Assembly: GCA_947601495.1 (NCBI GenBank)
Contig: CANQGE010000003.1
Span: 62,001-126,000 of the forward strand
Origin: an uncultured Clostridia bacterium
GTDB lineage: Bacteria > Bacillota > Clostridia > TANB77 > CAG-508
DNA length: 64,000 nt
Direction: 5' to 3'
Both the position numbers and the translations under genes were made by a program. The notes under the pieces are model-generated. The model saw only the letters and a list, made by a program, of their open reading frames with translations, was not told where the DNA came from and ran no database searches. This document shows positions 55,901-63,092 of this stretch, piece by piece. Numbering within the stretch: position 1 is the first letter of the stretch; the number at the start of each line of letters is the position of its first letter.

Positions 55901-58900
55901 ATTTCCATAATTACCATGGTCTGATTCTGGATATTGGTCTCCAGTTACTTCTTCTATTGCATACGACGATGAATAGTTTCCTGTTGTAGCATTTTTATCA
56001 AATTTTACAGTTCTATTCTTTATATTATCTATACTAAATCCATAATAGTTCTCATTGCTCGTATCAGTATGCCAATATAAATAGAAATCTTTAGAAGGTA
56101 TTTCTACTTGTAAATTAGCTAAACTAGATCCACCCCATTTTCCAGCTTTGTACATTGTACCACTATAATTATAGTAAATTTCAACATAATCATATGTTAC
56201 ATTTTCTGTCTCACATTCAGAATTAAAATTAATTACAAGTCCATTGCTTTTTAGTTCTTCTATTTCACTAGTATAATATGGTATTTCCTCTACCACTTCT
56301 TCAATAGTATAATTATACTTTTCTCCTCTACTTTTATATATTGGTTGCTTTAAAAATTCATGATACCAATTATTATTTTGCTCTAATGTAGCTGTGTCTA
56401 TTGTTTCTCCGTCTCTTTTTAAATTAATTTCTATACTTTCAGGCCTTTTTAATCTTTTATTATTATTATCTTCCCATACTTTTTGACTTGCTATATCTAA
56501 GTAAGCATCATCTTCTTTTAACGTATTTGTAATTGTAAAGCTTCTTTTCGTTCCTTCATCTGTTTTTTCATCTGTTTTTGTTACTTTTGAAGAATATAAT
56601 TCTAATGTATCTTCTGATACACTATACTCATATAAAACACCATTCTCATCAGCTACTGGCACATTAAATACATATTGCCAACCTTCTTCAGCTTTTAATG
56701 TTGCTTTTTCGAATTCTTCTCCATTTTGATATAAAGTTATATCAACAGAGTCTGGTCTTACATTTAATGCATTTCCATCATCTTCCCATATTTTATATAC
56801 TGTTAAGTTATCTTTTGAATTTGGAGTAGCAACTAATGAAACATTAGAACTTATTCCTGTCATATCTTTAACTACTCCACCCATTGAATCTATAGCTGTC
56901 CATTTTGTATAACATTTATTTTTTGAAATGTTTTCTAAACTTACATTATCTGGTGCTTTCATTTCTACTACTACATAAATTAAATCTCCAGATTTAATAG
57001 TTTGATCTTTAAAATCAAAAGCTAAAGAAGCTATCGTTGTCTTATCTATAGTTTCATCATCACTTGAATATACTTTCCATGCATCCGCATCATCTTGCAA
57101 TGTTCCTGCATCTCTATCTGTAGAATAATATACAGTTGGAATATAACCTTTTTTAGTTGTAAAGTCTAAATCAACTCCTGTGAAGAAGCCGTGCCAATCT
57201 CCTGTATTTTCTAAGTTATCATAAAGAACTAAGTCTTTAATATCATTTATTCCTGTTCTTACACGTAATTTATATTTATATTCACCATTCCATGGCACAC
57301 TTGCAATATCTGACAACCATTGATTTTCAGATGTTGGAGTCCAAACACTTTTATTTACTTCTTGATATGATGACACTGCCGGAACAATAGATGTTGATGT
57401 CGAATTACCATATGAGTAAAAATCATTTGTTTTTTCATCATTATCTATATCTTTGGTATCTGTATATTTAGTTTTTATTAAATAATCTTCTTCTTCATCA
57501 TTTATAGGAGATACATATGAACTTATTGAATAAGTTGCACCATTCGTAAAATATGATTCATATGGTATTTTTATTGGAACTTTAAATTGATATACATAAT
57601 ATGAGTATGATGTCAATTCATATATGTCTATTGGTTCTTTTTCAAAATTTAGTTTTACTTCTATCCATAGTTTGCCCGTATTTTGATAGTTTCTATTTAT
57701 TTCTACAGTTGCATTTCTTTTTAAAAATTCTATAAATTCTGCTTGATTTTCAAAATAGTTTCCGTCTTGTTTTTTTATTTGTTTATAATATGAGCTTGAA
57801 AAACTATTTATAATTTCTTCTTTTGTAGTATTTAACTCAACTCCTAATGGAAAAATAATATCTACCTTTAAGCCTTTAAAAGTTCCTGTTCCTGTTGCAT
57901 CATAATAACTATGTCCATTTGATAATTCTAAAGTTCTATAAAAATATTCATTGTCTTGTGATTGATTGGTAATACTTGATGTTTGGCAGAAATCTACTAT
58001 ATCTGCACCATAAGTGCTATTTGCTTCTGCTCTTTGAACATAACGTCCAAAATTTTCCATGTCATATGTGTCTATTCCAAAAATCCTTGCGTTACTTGTA
58101 TAATTTTCCCATTTTGGTGTATTTTTATATGTTTTTACTCCACTTTCATCAGTTGTATATATTTCTAGATTATTAAAGTTATAAATATTTCCTTCTAATT
58201 GAATTTCATCATTTGTTTGGATATTAACTACTGTGTTCATTCCGCTAGTAGATATATTCAAACCTTCTTCCAAATCATATACTTCTAAATACCAACCTAC
58301 TATGTCATTTTCTTGAAAAGTTATTGTTTTAGAAGATGTTGTATTTTTAAAACTATTTTCATATTTTTCATAATCTTTTTGATTTCTGTGTCTTACAAAT
58401 AATTGCATATCATACTTATCTTTAGTTATTATTGCATCATTTCCATTTTTCCAATAATTACCGTATATATATACTGTTTTAAAATGATAATCATCATCAG
58501 AAAGTTTTTTTACATCATTTCCATCTGTAGAAGTAATGTAAAGTAAATCATCACCTATTTTAAATGTATATTTTTCTCCCATATAAGTAGCTGATGCTCC
58601 GATATTATATTCAATATCTTCACCATATTTTGGATTAATTAATTTGTTATATGATTGTCTTTTATAATATGAATCTGTTTGTTTAGTAAGTGAATAATCT
58701 TCGCCATATTCTATCTCATATTCCGCTAAATTAATTTGCAAATCTTTTTCTACTAATTCTTTTAATTCTTCTCTTCCTGATAATTTATAATATGAATCTT
58801 GTACTTTTCCCCACCATTCTGTATGTTCTGTTATAGTTTCAAGATTATATTCACTTTTAGGATATCCTATATAATAATAAGCATAGTCATAATAAGAATA

Positions 58901-59833
58901 ACTATTTTTTACTGGTATTTTATAAATTCCCTCCTCGTCAGGTGAAACTTGTTTTTGGTCTTCATCTAATACTATACATCCTGGTAAAACATCTTCTTTT
59001 AAATAACGGCTTTTTTCTTCTACTCTATATCTTACTCCATTAGAAGTGCTCATTGTTGCTCTTGTATAGTATTTTACCCAAATATAATCTGTTGCATTTG
59101 AACCTAATCCATCATAAGATTGTAATTTATATGCTTGTTTTGTCATTGTTGCAGTTGATTCTGTTGATGTAAATTCAAATTTCACATCGTTTAACGAATT
59201 TACATCTATATTATTTTTAGAATCTACTATTTTGGAAGATATAGTTACATCTGAACCATTTAACAAATCTTCAGCACTGAAATTATATGCTAATTGAATA
59301 GTTCCTTCAAAATTATGATTTTTCTCTATTGGTTTATTATTTGTAAAGATATATTGATTATTTTCTTTATCATATCTATAGCTCCACTCATATTTTTTTA
59401 TTACATCTGTTGATTTATCTGCTGATATAGATGTAGCTTCTTTATATGGTGTTGCTGTAGAGCCTGTTGGATAGACTACTCCCAAATTATCTACAATAAT
59501 TTGCAATTGCCCTGCCTCATAGTCTTCTTGTACATCTGTATTTTGATAATTAACTTGAATTGTTAAAACTCTAGTTTCTCTTGTTGTTGCATTCCAACTA
59601 TGGTTTGTAAGCTTTTCATTTCCCTTATTTACTGATGAATCTAGCATAAACGTCCATAATTGCCAAGAAGTTTCATCATTTCCTGCTTTTAAATTTAAAT
59701 ACTTAAGTTTTAACTTTCTTGTTGTTTCAGTATTTGCATTTAAAACAATTCCAATTGAAATCATAAAAATAATTAAAGCAATTATAATACATAAAATTAT
59801 TTTTTTACTTTTTTGGTTCTTCAATAAATTCAT
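49901..59833 (-). CDS. Giant modular surface protein (Cna-B, DUF11 and MucBP repeats)
   Basis: 3310 aa. An N-terminal signal/anchor helix (about 10-32) and a large unique, tyrosine-rich region (to about 1010). Then Cna-B-type modules opening YKIWEDDGN, QKVWEDNNN, TKEWNYKNN and RKVWEDDDD (near 1012, 1110, 1500 and 2540), which in known proteins carry isopeptide bonds. DUF11-like modules with TYTITVTNAG, KYKIVIKNDG, TYTIKVTNAG and RYTIRVSNTG (about 1600-2080) and related 'ITDTLPHPIDE' modules follow, then four MucBP-type repeats (about 2830-3130) with KYVDKDTGEEL and YYYER. The end has ADVVIGIGTGM, a hydrophobic segment and a basic tail, with no LPXTG. I start at the ATG after GGAGGACAAAAG. Probably an adhesin or matrix protein. 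Confidence 0.85.
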   Translation of the reverse strand: MNLLKNQKSKKIILCIIIALIIFMISIGIVLNANTETTRKLKLKYLNLKAGNDETSWQLWTFMLDSSVNKGNEKLTNHSWNATTRETRVLTIQVNYQNTDVQEDYEAGQLQIIVDNLGVVYPTGSTATPYKEATSISADKSTDVIKKYEWSYRYDKENNQYIFTNNKPIEKNHNFEGTIQLAYNFSAEDLLNGSDVTISSKIVDSKNNIDVNSLNDVKFEFTSTESTATMTKQAYKLQSYDGLGSNATDYIWVKYYTRATMSTSNGVRYRVEEKSRYLKEDVLPGCIVLDEDQKQVSPDEEGIYKIPVKNSYSYYDYAYYYIGYPKSEYNLETITEHTEWWGKVQDSYYKLSGREELKELVEKDLQINLAEYEIEYGEDYSLTKQTDSYYKRQSYNKLINPKYGEDIEYNIGASATYMGEKYTFKIGDDLLYITSTDGNDVKKLSDDDYHFKTVYIYGNYWKNGNDAIITKDKYDMQLFVRHRNQKDYEKYENSFKNTTSSKTITFQENDIVGWYLEVYDLEEGLNISTSGMNTVVNIQTNDEIQLEGNIYNFNNLEIYTTDESGVKTYKNTPKWENYTSNARIFGIDTYDMENFGRYVQRAEANSTYGADIVDFCQTSSITNQSQDNEYFYRTLELSNGHSYYDATGTGTFKGLKVDIIFPLGVELNTTKEEIINSFSSSYYKQIKKQDGNYFENQAEFIEFLKRNATVEINRNYQNTGKLWIEVKLNFEKEPIDIYELTSYSYYVYQFKVPIKIPYESYFTNGATYSISSYVSPINDEEEDYLIKTKYTDTKDIDNDEKTNDFYSYGNSTSTSIVPAVSSYQEVNKSVWTPTSENQWLSDIASVPWNGEYKYKLRVRTGINDIKDLVLYDNLENTGDWHGFFTGVDLDFTTKKGYIPTVYYSTDRDAGTLQDDADAWKVYSSDDETIDKTTIASLAFDFKDQTIKSGDLIYVVVEMKAPDNVSLENISKNKCYTKWTAIDSMGGVVKDMTGISSNVSLVATPNSKDNLTVYKIWEDDGNALNVRPDSVDITLYQNGEEFEKATLKAEEGWQYVFNVPVADENGVLYEYSVSEDTLELYSSKVTKTDEKTDEGTKRSFTITNTLKEDDAYLDIASQKVWEDNNNKRLKRPESIEINLKRDGETIDTATLEQNNNWYHEFLKQPIYKSRGEKYNYTIEEVVEEIPYYTSEIEELKSNGLVINFNSECETENVTYDYVEIYYNYSGTMYKAGKWGGSSLANLQVEIPSKDFYLYWHTDTSNENYYGFSIDNIKNRTVKFDKNATTGNYSSSYAIEEVTGDQYPESDHGNYGNNVDKLWHYISTSTDEEVTEVDDYKFFQIKNTLGIIPAEITQNIEKTGTEKVTNLDEPISYNINYTASINEYEGNATITITDTLPHPIDEEKTRELGTLDEGTYHPENNTITWTLTENNIRAILGASARTVTFEKNITVYYTNVGKEETEIINNVQGKIELESTGQTEESEIATHSTKAEFPRDIPVTKEWNYKNNIYEKPTSITLEIRNKNKPDEILGTCEVNEENGWSNIFENILRYDENGDEIEYIITEADYSVKDYYSLQTENVESGLKVTNTYIGPEISYQKESSTEFGNDYVVEGETITYTITVTNAGGVEKEVVIKDKIPDGTTFKPESIKINDSSIYNEENLAEKNETHLSEGIKVNVPKKENEVNGEVKLSFEVTVNELEEGTYERNISNTAQVDNENTNTEERQVKIPHITVEKQSEPETNTEVSKKEVIKYKIVIKNDGLAPGKVTVKDAIPEGTSFVSGSIHINERSLVALTQNMSEIKTILAPANEELVEEELTDEDLQSGIDLVVDAQTEVTVEFEVRVEDIDDEHEIKNKATVYDHYEKQEKETNETLHKYAEANFTVEKLISTQYGKNYVIPGEEITYTIKVTNAGSLGKDIIIKDKIPGNTTFKSWSIRINGSEKYNDENLIYKDETDLERGIEFYVPKRENGKDGESFLSFTVTVNEGVTGDVANTATFIRNAEEPKFTEESTNEVKAPVLKYEKLAEVVLRKNPESTLDGNNVSVGDTIRYTIRVSNTGTVNINNVVVQDKVPEGTVLSSIENDGVAEENEITWEIEEIEAQSYKDVCFEVEVKYNQSDKMEIINKALVDSEETNETIHTYNKPEVYLESSVEKTTTQDIVTSKNTKIYYELNFKAKVENFSGKAVVTIVDTLPYPINESGSELDNGKYEEIEVDGNKVYRIVWQEEIENIYSFRPAEAKEIELTKKISLEYVYENINEIAESLVNTVDTTIELQEPKADNPEEYEKVTEDKASDEVEIPIEIPAEVIVHHYLYDEVADEETEIELAKDEIMEGKIGDPYSTTPSSEVPQNYRCREEHPENYEGKMTEEDIVVNYYYSLIPTEITNEMDKSTTLERETLIKEDGVVPYKVKYTVHIKDYIGKALVEIVDTLPAKIDKEKSNLAEGTYDEENNTITWTEEISGIDTFANLEGDYEGGFYQNGTYTKEIVKELELVYKEQDVVKDLENIATGNVKVYYPEIEPSVAGEIEVEEEASDNQIIKQEYIVNLNIRKVWEDDDDLKGHRPNNVKVQITSKAEDSEEKIIDSDVILNEENEWTYRKEGLPKYDENGKVLVYSVKENLEENSLEYYIPRIIKTEEIVDPVIEYNYEVINSYKLLNTDLKADITKEGTEKITSSKEPVNYKIHYTSEIEEYIGEGKVRIVDILPYAIDEENSNLGGGKYKEIKVPVEQSESQPETNSEDATGPEINNAETDSTEETKEETYYIIVWEEELPHINTEENGTYKVDITKEISVVYSNLDATKDSMENKVLGRTELYETGEYNEKEATHETKIEINGKVTAKYYDKETGEEIAEEEIKEGRAGTDYKTEQKEIEDYDLVATKGEPEGKITEEEQIVEYYYERPETEVVVKYVDKDTGEELTEDEIIKGRVRDKYTSEEKDFETYKLVEVQGEPEGEMERETKEVKYIYERKPAEVKVRHLEKGTEKELAPEETIKGKIDDEYNAERKVIYGYKAAEPEPENKTGKMTEETTVVTYYYDRMPSGTLVVKYVDRDTGEEITYTETVEEGKTEVKTYRYEIQGYVNDDYSTESKQIPYYDLVETPWNASGKLTESGDTVIYYYAKQPFNMTIEKEIESITVNGEARRVTNRKLMKIDIKSENAGESIVDVTYLIRVTNTGRIDGQAEIEELVPKGYTVNVASNEWKQEENGTLRTTVSLKAGESKTYEISLRLKTVNVNTGSTSNVAQIVGTDNIPHYRETTEQDNISNADVVIGIGTGMERRYTIIAKVVMTLELIVITAYGICKKAHTKKVYKN

Positions 59834-59894
59834 CTTTTGTCCTCCAAACACTTACTAGCTTAAACAGTTCAAGCCATTATATTATTTCTTATAT

Positions 59895-59923
59895 ATAATA
59901 TAATTTTATAAGTTTTGTGTAAA
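59895..59923 (-). promoter_or_regulatory. Probable promoter of the giant surface protein
   Basis: -35 TTTACA (59918-59923), a 17-base spacer and -10 TATTAT (59895-59900), about 60 bases before the start codon. Confidence 0.55.
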
Positions 59924-60114
59924 CACCACTATTTTCCAGCATTTCAAATCCTTTTAGGGAAGTGCTTTTAGCATTTTCTTTTACTTTTTTATATCTTTTT
60001 TTATACATCTAACTAGATTTATCAGTTTTTTTAAGCGTTTTTTCTGCTTTACGGAGTAGGCATTTAGAAGATTATGTAAAGAATTTTTAATCAAATTTTG
60101 TAACATTTTTAAGC

Positions 60115-60158
60115 ATAAAAATAAAGACTTTATATGTTTTTGTTACATATAAAGCCTT
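60115..60158 (-). terminator. Terminator of the sigma factor gene
   Basis: AAGGCTTTATATGT pairs with ACATATAAAGTCTT (60124-60137 / 60145-60158) with a G-U pair in the minus-strand RNA; TATTTTTATG follows. Confidence 0.75.
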
Positions 60159-60201
60159 TTATTACAAGTTTTTTTCAAATTTTATTATGAAAGTGATATG
60201 T

Positions 60202-61413
60202 CTAAAGGGACTCTTGCCAATCTCTTAATTCTCTAGTGCTTAAAGGATGTTTTAGCTTTCGTATTGCTCTGTCTACTGCTCCTCTTGCTACATCTATAGT
60301 AATATGATAACGTCTTCCAATTTCTTCAATTGTTTTAGGACTTCCATCATCTAATCCAAATCTTTGAATCAATACACCTCTTTCTTTTTCGGGTAATGTT
60401 GATAATACTTTTCTTATTGTTTCTTTTAAAATTTCTGCCATTGCTTTTTCTTCGGTTCTATCTGTCATTCTAAATCCCACTGGAAGTGTATCATCTTCAT
60501 CTGTATATACACCATCTTTTATATATCCTGAATCTGTCTCAGTTATTCTATCTACATCTGAAAGAGTTCTAGTAACAGCTTCTATATCTTTCTTATCACT
60601 TTCTATTTGGTCTAAGCTTTCTTTTTTACGTAATTTTCTTAATCTTTCTAATTCGTGGACTTTTTTTAAAGAGATACCTAAAGTATTCGCTATTTCAGAT
60701 GGACTAGCCTCTCTACCTAATTCTATTAGTAATCGATTTTCTATCTCTGAAAGCATTGCTAATTGTTCGTTAAGCACAATATTTTGTTTAGCCTCTCCAT
60801 CTCTATATGCTTCTCTAATAATTCTCCTATATATAGCTGTGCAAGCATATGTAGAAAAGCTATACCCTAAAGATGGATTGAATTTATCTACAGCATCAAT
60901 AAGACCTAAATATGCCATTTGACGTTTGTCTTCTAAAGATATTGGAAGTTTTCTAATGTCTTCATAAGAACTTACTACCCATTTTGCTAATCTCATATTA
61001 TGTTCAATTAATTGACTTCTAACTTTTTTGTATTCGGGTGTATTATTTTTTTTATCATCATTTGAAAAATTATTTAATTCCCAAAATAATCTCTTCTGTT
61101 CTTCATCATCTAATACTTCTGGTGTAAAACTCTGTCCCATTCTAGGCATATGATGATAATTAGGTATTTCCCCACTTATAGTACCATCTATTCCTATAAT
61201 TTCTATACTATGATCATATAGCCAATCATATAAAAAATCTAATTCATCATCATTTTCCCCTATATTTAATATTTGATGATGTGCTATAATTTGATCTGCC
61301 ATAGTTCCTTTTCTAATCTGATCTTTTACTTTTCTAATTAGTTCATCTTTTCTTTCATTTGAGATTTCATATTCTTCTTCAGAAGGCATATATTCATAAG
61401 ATTTAGAATTCAT
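60202..61413 (-). CDS. Sigma-70 family factor with divergent region 4.2
   Basis: 403 aa, nearly primary-sigma size. A possible region 1.1-like start (KVKDQIRKGTMADQII ... FLYDWLYDHSIEIIG); region 2 with IEHNMRLAKWVVSSYE, MAYLGLIDAVDKFNPSLGYSFSTYA (about 168-192); region 3 with ENRLLIELGREASPSEIANTLG (about 222-243); region 4 with LSTLPEKERGVLIQRFGLDDG and KTIEEIGRRYHITIDVARGAVDRAIRKLKHP. In the last helix the standard TRERIRQIE is replaced by TIDVARGAVD, so -35 recognition should differ. Region 2.4 is also unlike RpoD. It is 11 bp after the 184-aa gene and upstream of the giant surface gene, which may be its target. An alternative sigma is most likely. Confidence 0.85.
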   Translation of the reverse strand: MNSKSYEYMPSEEEYEISNERKDELIRKVKDQIRKGTMADQIIAHHQILNIGENDDELDFLYDWLYDHSIEIIGIDGTISGEIPNYHHMPRMGQSFTPEVLDDEEQKRLFWELNNFSNDDKKNNTPEYKKVRSQLIEHNMRLAKWVVSSYEDIRKLPISLEDKRQMAYLGLIDAVDKFNPSLGYSFSTYACTAIYRRIIREAYRDGEAKQNIVLNEQLAMLSEIENRLLIELGREASPSEIANTLGISLKKVHELERLRKLRKKESLDQIESDKKDIEAVTRTLSDVDRITETDSGYIKDGVYTDEDDTLPVGFRMTDRTEEKAMAEILKETIRKVLSTLPEKERGVLIQRFGLDDGSPKTIEEIGRRYHITIDVARGAVDRAIRKLKHPLSTRELRDWQESL

Positions 61414-61424
61414 ATATATTCTCC

Positions 61425-61979
61425 TTATTTATTAAAGATTTCTGTAATATCAAAAATTTTTCCGTCTGTATTCCAAAATTTGTCGCTTACAAGTGATAAA
61501 ATTTCTTTCGTTTCATTTAAAATATCTAATTCATTATAGTTTGTATTTAAAGTAATTGATAGATTATAGTCTTTATCAGCATTTTTTTCTAATCTTTCTA
61601 TAAATTTTTTATTAATTCTATTATAAAATTCATCTGGTATAAATCTCAATATTTCCAAAACTTCTTTACAAGCTCTGCTATATCTTGCTTCATTACTACC
61701 ATTAAGTATTTTTTCCATTACTGAAACATAACTTTTTTGACTTGTATCACTATTACTTTCATTATATTTCAAAAATAAATTATATTTTTTATTTGCTAAA
61801 TCAATTTCCTCAATTTTATGTTCAATTACTAAATCTAATAATTCAGTATCATCATTTTCATCTATCATTGACATTAAAATTAATACTTTTTTCCAATAAC
61901 TAACATCATTTTCTATTAGCTCTGCCAAAATTTCCTTTTTTTGTTCTATACTTAGCTTTGATAAATTCTCAAATTCCAT
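61425..61979 (-). CDS. 184-aa helical hypothetical protein, sigma operon partner
   Basis: Soluble, helical, acidic protein, not assigned a function. Its C-terminal half (KEVLEILRFIPDEFYNRI, KKFIERLEKNADKDYNL, ILNETKEILSLVSDKFW) follows a pattern I have seen in small uncharacterised clostridial proteins: 'EVLEIL-x-x-IP...IP-x-x-F-x-x-x-L-E-x-N-x-D-K-x-Y ... ETKxIL'. It lies 11 bp before the sigma factor gene and has AAGGGAGTAAT before its ATG, so the two share a transcript. By position it could be a sigma regulator, but no sequence evidence shows that. Confidence 0.55.
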   Translation of the reverse strand: MEFENLSKLSIEQKKEILAELIENDVSYWKKVLILMSMIDENDDTELLDLVIEHKIEEIDLANKKYNLFLKYNESNSDTSQKSYVSVMEKILNGSNEARYSRACKEVLEILRFIPDEFYNRINKKFIERLEKNADKDYNLSITLNTNYNELDILNETKEILSLVSDKFWNTDGKIFDITEIFNK

Positions 61980-62027
61980 ATTACTCCCTTTCTTCTTGTG
62001 AGATTTATGAGTCCTTTAAGCTTCTTC

Positions 62028-62103
<76 letters not shown>

Positions 62104-62114
62104 ATTATATTTAA

Positions 62115-62143
62115 ATTATAATAAAATATAGCAAAAAAATCAA
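62115..62143 (-). promoter_or_regulatory. tRNA promoter overlapping a terminator
   Basis: -35 TTGATT (62138-62143), a 17-base spacer and -10 TATAAT (62115-62120), 11 bases before the tRNA 5' end. The -35 box lies inside the 3' arm of the upstream terminator. Confidence 0.7.
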
Positions 62144-62163
62144 GCCTTACAAAAGACTTGATT
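62131..62163 (-). terminator. Terminator of the 62190 gene
   Basis: AATCAAG (62157-62163 side) pairs with CTTGATT (62138-62144 side) on the minus strand, followed by TTTTTTTGC. Confidence 0.8.
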
Positions 62164-62189
62164 CTACTTATTAAAACTTTTTTATTCTC

Positions 62190-63032
62190 TTAATCACTTA
62201 CCTTTATAAAGTTTAATTCATTACTCTTTGGATTTATAATGTTCATTAAATATCCAGATGCTATTCCTTCTTCTGCTGTTAAGTCATTTTTTAGCTGAAC
62301 ATTGCATATATATTCTTCATTATAATTATTTATTATATGAATTGTGAAACTTATTGTTGCATTAAGTTTTTCTATATCTATTCCAGCATCCTTTAAAATT
62401 GAACCATCGAATGCTAAAGAAGCATTATTTGTGTTAATCATACCGTTTTTTAAAATATTTTTATTTACATATCCTAAAGAAATTGGATTTGAGCAGTCTG
62501 TGTAAAAAATGTTTTCATCATAATTTGCAGATTTATTCTTCTCATTAGAATTTACTATGTTAAACACTATTCCGTCATCTCTATAATTTTCTAAATCTAC
62601 ATATTTTCCACAGTTTAGTGGATTTTTATAATTAAATATTTTTTCGCCTTCAGTAGATTCTGTTTCTATTTTAATATTTGATATAAATAATTGACTAATT
62701 GTGTTTTCAGCTGTAATTTCTTCGCTTTTTGATTTGTTGTTTAATAAAATTTGAATATCTGTAAATTGGCTAATGTCTAAATTTGAAAGATTTCCATCAC
62801 TTTTATCTTCAACATTTGCACTATTATATAAAACAATTTTATCTATTTTAAATACCGGATTTTTAGTTTCTTCCATAAGTTTTTCTGTTTCTTCTGCATA
62901 AATTCTTTTTGTGCTCTCTACTTCAAAAACATACCTATAAGCAAAAAACAAAACTATTAATAAAGCAACATTTACTACAAATATAATTTTATTTATTAAA
63001 TCTATATTTCCTCGTATTGCTTTCTTTTTCAT
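62190..63032 (-). CDS. Membrane-anchored hypothetical protein, paralogue of 48536-49261
   Basis: 280 aa. A basic start, one TM helix (about 14-35), then a coil and a beta-rich outer domain from about 60. Motifs shared with the 241-aa protein near tadA: KIDKIVLYNSANVED, and LAFDGSILKDAGIDIEKLNA followed by TISFTIHI. No catalytic residues are recognised. AAGGAAAACCA precedes the ATG. It follows the glucosaminidase gene by 60 bp on the same strand and ends at its own terminator, so it may act with that hydrolase at the wall. Confidence 0.65.
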   Translation of the reverse strand: MKKKAIRGNIDLINKIIFVVNVALLIVLFFAYRYVFEVESTKRIYAEETEKLMEETKNPVFKIDKIVLYNSANVEDKSDGNLSNLDISQFTDIQILLNNKSKSEEITAENTISQLFISNIKIETESTEGEKIFNYKNPLNCGKYVDLENYRDDGIVFNIVNSNEKNKSANYDENIFYTDCSNPISLGYVNKNILKNGMINTNNASLAFDGSILKDAGIDIEKLNATISFTIHIINNYNEEYICNVQLKNDLTAEEGIASGYLMNIINPKSNELNFIKVSD

Positions 63033-63092
63033 TGGTTTTCCTTTCTATAAAATTTGGCTATTTGCTCTTTCCTACATATTTATATTTTAATT

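Larger units (their letters stand above)
59834..60201. other. Intergenic region upstream of the giant gene
   Basis: About 370 bp. Holds the sigma-factor terminator (60115-60158) and the giant-gene promoter (59895-59923). The remaining 190 or so bases are AT-rich with no reading frame or clear structure that I can support. Confidence 0.6.

Noticed and set aside
50536..59000. Plus-strand Leu/Phe-rich reading frames inside the giant surface gene
   Set aside because: They mirror the low-complexity coding strand, lack ribosome sites and have no recognisable domains.
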